This document shows positions 56,548 to 64,000 of a stretch of DNA of 64,000 nucleotides, one piece after another. Source of the DNA: Lepus europaeus (Eukaryota; Chordata; Mammalia; Lagomorpha; Leporidae); assembly GCF_033115175.1 (NCBI RefSeq), contig NC_084827.1, forward strand, positions 23,430,001 through 23,494,000. The letters run 5' to 3'. How positions within the stretch are numbered: position 1 is the stretch's first letter; the number at the start of each line of letters is the position of its first letter. The translations under genes were made by a program, and so were the position numbers. The notes under the pieces were generated by a model. That model did no database searches and had not been told where the DNA came from. It saw only the letters and a list, made by a program, of their open reading frames with translations.

Positions 56548-56774
56548 CATCTTCCATTTTGTCACTCTACAAAGGGCCTCAAGAGATAGGGTTCAAGCTA
56601 GGAGCCCAGAACTCAATCTAGGTCTCCCATGTTAATGGCAAGACTCCAGGTATTTGAGATATTATCTGCCCATGCCCAAGGTGTACTTTAGTGAGAAGCT
56701 GGAATTGGAAACAGAGCTGGGACTCAGATAAGGAATACAAGCATCTTTAACCACTACTCCAAACTGTAGACCCC
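56478..56774 (-). mobile_element. Old C-type SINE with long GA run, minus strand
   Basis: ATTTTATTTGAAAAGCAGAAG tail, an uninterrupted GA run (56514-56542), then a diverged body (GGTCTCCCATGTTAATGGCAAG) and TTTAACCACTACTCCAAAC head. It lies 9 bp beyond the TSD of its left neighbour. Confidence 0.8.
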
Positions 56775-56997
56775 AACATACTTTTAATCTAATGGATATA
56801 ACAAGCAAAAATGTGATGTTTCATTCTGGATTTAATTTATATTTTATAAAATTTTAGCTTAATTAAATGGATCTTTGATATCAAAATATTTCATTTCTTT
56901 CTTTTTTCATTGTAATTCCTGTACAAGTTTTCTGATTGTTTCTATTGGTGTTTGTGTTTTTAAATTATATATAAGTACTCTGCATACTTTGGGTGTT

Positions 56998-57321
56998 CCT
57001 TTTAAATATTTATTTATTTATTTATTTGAGAGGTAGAGTTATAGACAGTGAGCGGGAGAGACAGAAATGTCGTCCATCCGCTGGTTCACTCCCCAATTGG
57101 CCACAATAGCCGGAGCTGCGCCAATCCGAAGCCAAGAGCCAGGAACCTCCTCCAGGTCTCCCATGTGGGTGCAGGGGCCCAAGGACTTGGGCCATCCTCC
57201 ACTGCCTTCCCAGGCCATAGCTGCATGGGAAGAGGAGCAGCTGGGACTAGAACTGGCGCCCATATGGGATGCCAGTGCTACAGGCAAAGGATTAACCTAC
57301 TTTACCACAACGCTGGCCCCC
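56998..57321 (-). mobile_element. C-type SINE, minus strand, perfect 13-bp TSD
   Basis: TACTTTGGGTGTT at 56985-56997 and 57322-57334. Tail with four ATTT units, GTCGTCCATCCGCTGGTTCACTCC and GGCGCCCATATGGGATGCC show a well-kept copy. About 15 bp are missing beside CCATAGCTGCATGGG. Confidence 0.95.
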
Positions 57322-57334
57322 TACTTTGGGTGTT

Positions 57335-58498
57335 AATATTAACACTTTCTCTTTATATAGATATGCAAAATATTTTCTAATTTGACAGTTACCTTTTAAT
57401 TTGGTTCATAATAAAATACTATAATGCTGTACTCATATCTATTATATTTTATTTATTTTAATAGTAATCAGATGCAGACTTTTTTCATTAAAAATTATAA
57501 AGGCATTTGTGTATATTTTCTTTTAACATTTTTAATTGTCTATAATTTAATGAAAAGAAATTGATATTTCATGATAAAGATACTGTGCTTACTGTAATAA
57601 TTCATAGAAATATTATAGAAGAAAGAAAAAATACTTCATTAGCAGAGCTTACCAGATATAATTGTAATTGCCAGACATAATCATTGGCAATATATCTTAG
57701 AAACCTACCTATATACCATGCATGCATGTAATTTGCATATCCACAAAACAGACACACACACACACACACACACACGCACTACTTTGTAATTTATTTTTTC
57801 ATTCAAACAATATGCTATTAGGTATTCTTATTTGGGATCAGCATCACGCTATTTTAATGATTACAATGTAGATATATATTTTAATAATTGACAGCAAAAA
57901 TCTTATTTTTCCCTTTTTCAGGTCAGGTTATTTACAATCATTTATTCTTGCATAGAAACTATGAGAGTTTTTTGTCGAATTGAAAAAAAAGCAGATTTTT
58001 ATTTGCAAAGTCTTAAATTCATAAATGAATTTGTAAGATAATTAAGTTATATATTTACAATATCCTAGTCCCACCAATAAATTTGTAATTTTTCTTTAGT
58101 CCAGTCTTATTCTATAATGCTCACTGAAATTGTATCATTGTCTACTTAACATACATTCTGTCACCTGCTGCAATTGTCTGCTAAGGTGCAACTCTAACCT
58201 TGATCCACAAGGCTGAGATTTGCCCCCACTCACCATCAGATCGTTCTCATCTTCAGCTCCAGCCACGGAGCGTTTAAGAGTGCTTATTTCACTTCAGAAA
58301 ATCAGGTGTCCGAGGAAGTAGAGAAAAGAGGTGGAAAACACAGCTCCCTGGTAGGGAGCTTCAGGATTATGCCAAATAGCTTCTTCTTGCCTTTTGGTGT
58401 GGCGGCATTATTTCAGCTGAGCTACAATCTTGTCCCTAGTGGGCTCCCCCATTTTTAGTGTGAGCTCCTCACAGCAGTGTCTCTTCTTTTAAGTCAAG
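57335..58498. other. No gene recognised; contains a (CA)n microsatellite and a GC-richer patch
   Basis: (CA)n at about 57752-57775. 58160-58480 is clearly less AT-rich than its surroundings, with an ATCAGATCGTTCTCATC-type context, but has no recognised repeat or exon. Confidence 0.45.
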
Positions 58499-58812
58499 GG
58501 CCTGGTGTTTGACATAGCAGGTAGGTACAGCTTGGGACATTCACATCACATATTGAGTATCTGATTTGAGTCCTAGCTATTCTGATTCCCAAACAGTTCC
58601 CTGTCAATGTGCACCCTGAAAGGCAGCAGGCAATAGCTCAAGTATTGGGACCTTGCCACCAACATGAGAGACCCAATCTGAGTTCTGGGCTCATAGCTTC
58701 AGCCTGGCCCAGCCCTGGATGTTGTAAGCATTTGTAGAGTTAACTAGTGGATGGAAACTCTCTCTTCATCTCCCTGTTTCTATCTCTCTCTTCTTTCAGA
58801 TAAAATGAAAAG
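58499..58812 (+). mobile_element. Old C-type SINE, plus strand
   Basis: GGCCTGGTGTTTGACATAGCAGGTAGG head, AGTTCCCTGTCAATGTGCACCC old middle, GCCTGGCCCAGCCCTGG and an AAAATGAAAAGAAATTT tail. Confidence 0.82.
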
Positions 58813-58984
58813 AAATTTAAAAAGAAATTTAAAATAATATAGTATTTCAACTACCATTAATCTTAAATACTCTTTCTGAGGGCTTTATAATACATGAATA
58901 TACATGAACAAACTACTAGTCAAAAGTTCCAGCCAACAGGAAATCAGGGAATATTATGCCAGACCTGAATTTGGAAACATTTGC

Positions 58985-59075
58985 AGTAAATACAGATCCA
59001 TAACTCACCACAGATTATATGTGGGTCATTTAACATTCTGAGCCTCAGTTTTAACGTTCATACATGAACAATACT
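58985..59075 (+). mobile_element. Probable MIR fragment
   Basis: GGGTCATTTAACATTCTGAGCCTCAGTTTTAACGTTCATACATGAACAATAC keeps the phrase order of the MIR 3' half. Confidence 0.5.
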
Positions 59076-59345
59076 ATCTTTCAAGGTTTTGCTCAAAGCT
59101 CCACCTTTTTCTCTCAAGATCTTGTAAACTGTCCTTACTCCTAGTCACCCATGTCTTTTATTAATGGTGAGGAGCCACTGCAAATTTGGGCATTTGTCAA
59201 TACAGTCAGATGTCATCTTCTTTATGTGTGCGCTCTTGGTTTCTCACATTAAATAGTACTTCCTTGGAAATAAAAACTGCCTTTTCCTTCTCTTACATTT
59301 ATTAGCTCAGCACCTTGCACATACAGTGGCATGAATAAATAAATA
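59076..59345 (+). mobile_element. L2 LINE 3' end
   Basis: TCAAGGTTTTGCTCAAAGCTCCACC followed 200 bp later by CCTTGGAAATAAAAACTGCC and AGCTCAGCACCTTGCACATACAGTGGC then ATAAATAAATAATTG fits the ancient L2 3' UTR. Adjacent to a MIR, which shares L2's 3' end. Confidence 0.65.
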
Positions 59346-59602
59346 ATTGCAGATTCAGTTGAGCTCCTCCATTTCCTCCTTTTTATAGGCAGCTAATTTT
59401 TAGGATTACTGTTACTCTTCTACTACTCATAAAGACAGTTAATGGTGCCATATTAATGGCACCAAAACTTTCTTTATTTTCAACCACTAAAATACCTATA
59501 CTTTTCAGATTATTTGCATTTCCAATCAATTTCTATGGAAATGTCCTGCTTTGTCTCAGGGCATGAGGAACAAAGTGGACAATAAGAATTAGGAAATATT
59601 CT

Positions 59603-59906
59603 TTTTAAAAATATTTATTTATTTATTTGAAAGGCAGAGAAAGAGAGAGAGTTCTTCCATCTGCTGGTTCGCTTCCCAAATGGCCACAACTGCCACAGCT
59701 GGGCGAGGGTCAAAGTATGGAACCTGGAATTCCATTTGGATCTCCCACATGAGTTCAGGGACCTAAGTACTAGGGCAATCTTTTGTTGTTTCCCAGGTGC
59801 ATAGCATGGAGTTGGGTCTGAAGTGGACCAGTTGGGACTTGAACAGGTGCCCATATGAGATGCTGGCATTATAGTGACAACTTAACTCCTGTGCCACAGC
59901 ATCCCC
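59603..59906 (-). mobile_element. C-type SINE, minus strand
   Basis: TTTAAAAATATTTATTTATTTATTTGAAAGGCAGAG tail, CTTCCATCTGCTGGTTCGCTTCCC, a diverged body and TGCCACAGCATCCCC head. No TSD paired. Confidence 0.88.
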
Positions 59907-60181
59907 AGATGCTGTGTTACAAAAAAACAAAAACAAAAAAAAGAAAAGAATATTGAACTAAATACACAATAATAAATTGCCAAAGACAAAAATTAATAAA
60001 GCACTTTTCATATGCCACAAGTTCAGTGTTTTCCAAGGGAAAATAAAGTACTAAAAAAGAGTTATTTTTTATCATTACTACTCATTATCCTAGGATTAAC
60101 TATTAATTGGTTTAATTTTCTTTTCCACCATTATGTTACTAGTAAGGTGCACACTTCTGTGTCTTCTAAATACATCACGTT

Positions 60182-60331
60182 TGGAGCAGGCAATTAGCCT
60201 AGCAGTTAAGATTCCAATTAAGATGTCCATTTCCATTACAGTTATTTGGAAAGTGAACCAGTGCATGGGAGCTGTGTCTATCGTTCTTGCTTGCTTGCTT
60301 TCTTCCTCTCAAAAAATAAATATTTTTAAAA
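60182..60331 (+). mobile_element. C-type SINE with most of its middle deleted
   Basis: Head TGGAGCAGGCAATTAGCCTAGCAGTTAAG joins directly to the end, GGAAAGTGAACCAGTGCATGGG, with a CT-type run and an AAAATAAATATTTTTAAAAG tail. About 180 bp are missing. Confidence 0.65.
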
Positions 60332-60469
60332 GTCATGTTTAATTAATCTATGTGATCTAGTCACTCAAAAGTGCTAAGAATCAAATATCTAATGAATGAC
60401 TCATACAAGCTAGTTGCTTTTCTTTAAAAAGAAAGTAAACTCTATTTAGACAAAATTAATATACTACAA

Positions 60470-60830
60470 ACTCTATCCATTAAAAGTATACAGTTTAGTG
60501 AGTTTAATTCAAATAATTTTTGCAACCATCACACCAATCTGAATTTAGAATGTTCTCATCATTCCAAAAGAAGTAAAATTGTGTATCCATTACATCATTT
60601 CCCATCGTTCCTGTTGTATTTTATATAAATGAAATCACAAAAATGTGTCTCATGTAGATTCTTTTACATAGCATATTTTCTAGATTTATACATGTAGCAG
60701 CATTTTTTGATACTCCATTCCTTTTTATGATGGAATAGTATTACATGGTGTGGATATACTACATTTTGTTCATCTATTCACCATTTGATGGGTATTTCTA
60801 ACTTTGTGCTCCTATGAATAGTCTTAAGTC
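60470..60830 (-). mobile_element. Old L1 3' part, minus strand
   Basis: GTATACAGTTTAGTGAG, TTGCAACCATCACACCAATCTGAATTTAG, AAATGAAATCACA and GATGGAATAGTATTACATGGTGTGGATATACTACATTTTGTTCATCTATTCACC are the reverse complement of an old L1 ORF2 end and 3' UTR. Confidence 0.7.
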
Positions 60831-60856
60831 TCTCTCTCTCTCGCTCTCTCTCTCTC
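60831..60856. repeat. (CT)n microsatellite
   Basis: TCTCTCTCTCTCGCTCTCTCTCTCTC, with one G interruption. Confidence 0.9.
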
Positions 60857-60959
60857 ATCTGACAGACATTTCAAAGCCCTACCTTCAAGGTAAGATATTC
60901 TTTCCTCTGCATCATATAGGCTGTTGGTAAGGCTTTTCACAATATTTTTTTATTTGACT

Positions 60960-61256
60960 TACTGAATTCTTCATTTCTAATATTTCTGTTTGTTTCTTTC
61001 TCAATATCTCTATCCCTTTGCTGAAACTTTCATTCATGTCTTGCACTTATTTTCTGATTTCATTTAGCTGCTTACCTATCGTCTCTTGTATCACTCTGGG
61101 TAGCCTAACAATCATTCTTTTGAATTCTTTCTCAGGCATCTCATCGATCTTCCTTTTTTCATGGTTTGATATTAGTGTGTTACTGCACTTCCCTTGGGAC
61201 ATAATATTGTCCTGTGTTGATTTTTGTGCATTTAGGGGATCTTTTGTTTCTTTCAC
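60960..61256 (-). pseudogene. Old L1 ORF1 N-terminal part, minus strand
   Basis: Reading right to left from ATG 61256-61254: a charged start (MKETKDPLNAQKSTQ), then MPEKEFKRMIVRLPRVIQET and KQLNEIRK, the N-terminus and coiled-coil start of ORF1 from old L1/HAL1-type elements. Open for 69 codons, then broken by TGA; similarity seems to continue to about 60960. Its partner C-terminal part lies in plus orientation at 62780. Confidence 0.65.
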
Positions 61257-62779
61257 TTTTAGAGAATGTTTTTGTTGTTTTGAGACTTTTTCCTGGAGAT
61301 ATGCCTTTCAGGGTTAGTTTAATAAGCTACTTTGACTTTATTTCCAGTTGGACTCCAAAATCTCCCTATACTTTTACCTTCTGTAGTTGTAGGTATCTGG
61401 GGGACTCCTGTGGATCACTACAGCTCTCCAGTGTTTCCCAAGAAAAGAAACTAGAGTCAGTAGCTTCTCAGTTTTTGGGAACAAGCCCTGTGCTGCTGTG
61501 GTTCTGCACAGGGCAGACTCAGCTAACGCTGAAGCCCAGAGCTGTGGTTTGTGAGATCAACACTGGTTCCAGTAACAAAATGATCTCATGGATTCACAAC
61601 CATTGCCCAATGCCAACAGTAGCAGCAATTCTGGTTTAAGGAGGATTATTCCAGAGATGCTGACTTTTTTTTTTTGACAGGCAGAGTGGACAGTGAGAGA
61701 GAGAGACAGAGAGAAAGGTCTTCCTTTTTGCCATTGGTTCACCCTCCAATGGCTGCCGCGGCTGGTGCGCTGCGGCTAGCGCATCGTGCTGATCCGAAGC
61801 CAGGAGCCAGGTGCTTTTCCTGGTCTCCCATGGGGTGCAGGGCCCAAGCACTTGGGCCATCCTCCACTGCACTCCTGGGCCATAGCAGAGAGCTGGCCTG
61901 GAAGAGGGGCAAACGGGACAGAATCCGGCGCCCAACCGGGACTAGAACCCAGTGTGCTGGTGCCGCAAGCAGAGGATTAGCCTATTGAGCCGTGGCGCTG
62001 GCCTGAGATGCTGTCTTAATGGTTGAATCCAAAAGAGTAATGTTGCTTTGGGGACAATAGAACACGCAGTCCTAGGCCACTTCCTGTGGGCTCATTGTTG
62101 AGTTGAGTGGTGTGGAAGAATCCCAGACTGAAGCCACAAGTTAGCACAGTTGCGTATAAACCTAGAAGCTCCAGGAAGAAGGCCTGGAATCCTAAGCTCC
62201 AAAATGAGCCTGGGTGCAGCATGGAAAATTTGCGTCAGAAGCCCCAGCAAGTGAGCAGTACGTTTGGTCATATGTGGTACAGAAAGCCCAGGCCATCATC
62301 CCCAGTGAACATGCCGAGCTGAGCCAGAAAGTCCAGACTCACAGGAAGAGCAAAAGTTGAGAGTGATGCCCAGATGGACGTCACACAGATTCTCTGGCTA
62401 CTGTCCGTGGGAAGAGCTGCAGTTGAGTGGTATAAAGTTTAGTCTGCGGGATTTTTTCCAGATGGTGTTGGGAGCAAGGTGATTTACTCTTCACATTAAA
62501 TGCACTGTCTTGGGCATATTCACCTTCCCAGACATGTGCATTTTCCAGAACATGGACACTCTCTCCATTGCATGCTCAGACCCTACTGCAACAACCAATC
62601 CTAGTGCAGAAGAATCTCTGATCAGCAGGCAGACTGGACAAGAAAACACGGATTGAGTGCTAGTGTGCACAGATTCCAGTGTGAGCACAGAAACCAGCAA
62701 TGCTTCAAGTAGTTGAGGGATGGGAAGCAGTGGGGAGGAGAATGCTTCTCAGATCTGAGGAGGCAGGAACTCCCATTAC
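61257..62779 (-). mobile_element. Probable old L1 5' UTR, inverted, split by a SINE
   Basis: About 1.2 kb (excluding the type 2 SINE at 61667-62004) upstream of the minus-strand ORF1 start, GC-richer than neighbours, with recurring GTTGAGTGGT and CAGAAAG(C/T)CCAG phrases at 62095-62420. Its place between the two ORF1 halves suggests the 5' UTR of the same element. Sequence identity to a known UTR was not recognised. Confidence 0.35.
61667..62004 (-). mobile_element. Type 2 SINE, minus strand, with TSD
   Basis: GAGATGCTGACTT (61654-61666) and GAGATGCTGTCTT (62005-62017) flank a full copy: GACAGGCAGAGTGGACAGTGAG, CTTGGGCCATCCTCCACTGCACTCC and GAGCCGTGGCGCTGGCC head. Several CpGs have decayed compared with 18238-18605. 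Confidence 0.95.
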
Positions 62780-63832
62780 TGACAGATTTCTCAACAAAGA
62801 CATCACTGGCCAAGAGAGAATGCAGAGATATAGTACAAGTTCAAAAAGAGAAACTGCCATCCCACAGTACATCATCCATCAAAGTTCTCTTTCCTAAATT
62901 AAGGTGGAGAAACAACTTTCTAAGCCAAGCATAAACTGAGAAAATTCATTACCCTCAGACTAGTCTTACAAATGATAACTAAGGATATATTATCTATAGA
63001 CACAGAGAAAAGCAATCTGCATTATGAAAGATTGTGAAAGTATGAAATGGAGTAGAAAAACATCAAAGGATATTCAAAAAAGGGGGGAGTGGGAATTTTT
63101 AAGAAAAAAAATTGGCAGAATCAATCAAGTCATTATTTTTCATGAATAAGCTTGAGTGTAAATTCCCCAATTGAAAGATACAGAGTGGGGGCCGGCCTTG
63201 TTGCTCAGTGAACTAAGCTGCTGCCTTCAATGTCAGCATTCCATATCAGAGCTCTTGTTAAGAGTCCTGGCAGCTCCACTTCTAATTTAGCTCCCTGCTG
63301 ATATGCCTAGGAAGACAGCAGTGAATATCACAAGTACTTGGGCCCCTGCTACCTTTGTGGAATACCCAGTTGGAGTTCAGGTTTCCTGGAAAAGCCAAGA
63401 TCATCCCCAGCCATTGTCATTTGGAGAGTGAATCATTGAATGGATATGTCTCTCTCCCTCTCTATCGCTCTGCCTTTCAAATAAATAAATAAATAAATAA
63501 ATAAATCTTTAAATAATAATAATAATCAGTTACAAACTGGCTGAATGGAATTTTTTTTCAAAAAAGATCCAACTATATGTTGCCTACAAGAAATCTATGT
63601 CAACAGTAAACACACAAACATCATGAAAGTGAAAGAAAATAAAAAAACAATATACTGTATGAAATGGAAATCAGCAGCTAGTAGGGTAGTTTTACCTCTT
63701 TTTCAGACAAAATAGATTTTAAGACAAAATTTGTTAAATAAATAATGCTACTATAGGATGATCAAGGAATCAACTCAGCAATATATACCTATTGCAATAC
63801 ATATGCACCTAATGCCAGACCACCCATTTTTA
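62780..63832 (+). mobile_element. Old L1: ORF1 end, inter-ORF region and ORF2 endonuclease start
   Basis: GACATAGTACAAG-like and AAAGAGAAACTGCCATCCC (62830-62870) fit ORF1's C-terminal domain. Text up to 63185 with AAAGATACAGAGTGG, continuing after a SINE as CTGGCTGAATGGA, GATCCAACTATATGTTGCCTACAAGAAATC and CAGACAAAATAGATTTTAAGAC, is the ORF2 endonuclease region of old L1/HAL1-type elements. Frames are broken. A SINE interrupts at 63187-63527, another SINE at 63833. Confidence 0.72.
63187..63527 (+). mobile_element. C-type SINE, plus strand, inside an old L1
   Basis: GGGGGCCGGCCTTGTTGCTCAGTGAACTAAGC head, CTCCCTGCTGATATGCCTAGG middle, and a tail of seven AAAT units then CTTTAAATAATAATAATAAT. 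Confidence 0.9.
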
Positions 63833-64000
63833 TGAGGACTTATTTATTTGAAAGGCAGAGTAACAGATACAGGAAGAGAGAGGTAAAGAGAAATATTCTA
63901 TTTTCTGGCTCACTCCCCAAATGTGCACAATTACTAGAGTTGTACCAGGCGGAAACTAAGAACAAGGAACTTTATCTGGATCTCTCATGTGGATGGCAGG
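63833..64000 (-). mobile_element. C-type SINE, minus strand, runs off the window
   Basis: GACTTATTTATTTGAAAGGCAGAGTAACAG tail, purine run and CTGGCTCACTCCCCAAATGTGC. The head lies beyond base 64000. Confidence 0.88.

Noticed and set aside
59443-59466. Short hairpin TGGTGCCA-TATTAA-TGGCACCA
   Set aside because: An 8-bp stem with no T-run, gene context or conservation evidence; such palindromes are expected by chance in 64 kb.
1-64000. CRISPR array, operon or bacterial-type features
   Set aside because: Repeat families, target-site duplications and base composition are those of a mammalian nuclear genome; the regularly recurring units are SINE copies at irregular spacing.

Overview
The window looks like nuclear DNA from a lagomorph, most likely rabbit or hare. 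The basis is the dominant short repeat: a tRNA-type SINE ending in AAATAAATAAATCTTT, which I recognise as the lagomorph C repeat. A second, CpG-rich SINE lineage and a LINE-1 with a G-rich 3' UTR ending ATTCATTAAATAAAAGTT are also present. The species call rests on repeat recognition, not on a gene. No host protein-coding gene, exon chain, rRNA or functional tRNA could be supported. The window reads as intergenic or intronic DNA. Every coding stretch I could recognise belongs to a retroelement, and all are broken.

Layout. 1-4.7 kb: an old L1 tail, then a MaLR LTR apparently split by a SINE and a younger L1. 4.7-12 kb: dispersed SINEs and a MaLR LTR fragment. 12.06-14.9 kb: two diverged LTR-like copies facing the minus strand around a short unrecognised interior. 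14.9-22.2 kb: sparse sequence with SINEs on both strands. 22.26-23.97 kb: an L1 with a twin-primed inversion inside perfect 15-bp target-site duplications (TSDs). 24.47-29.46 kb: the main discovery, a 5-kb composite retroelement. 29.5-44 kb: old L1, L2/MIR-type, hAT and LTR debris with SINEs, one insertion that seems to be only a poly(A) tail, and a 36-nt U2 snRNA copy with its own TSD. 44-52 kb: SINEs, an old minus-strand L1 and long unannotated stretches. 52.6-55.05 kb: a 2.4-kb 5'-truncated L1. 56-64 kb: a SINE cluster, MIR and L2, and an old L1 with an inverted 5' part.

The central object (24471-29456) has an L1 5' UTR with a YY1-type box, an L1 ORF1, no ORF2, about 2.5 kb of non-L1 sequence holding decayed gammaretrovirus-like gag and protease traces, and then the last 440 bp of an L1 3' UTR with a poly(A) tail. 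A single 16-bp perfect TSD brackets all of it, so it integrated in one event. It would encode its own ORF1 protein but would need ORF2 protein from full L1s. This resembles the known half-L1 (HAL1) design with a retroviral passenger. Whether it is a multicopy family or a one-off template-switch chimera cannot be decided from one copy.

Boundaries of old repeats are approximate (tens of bases). Family names are from recognition only; no database was searched.
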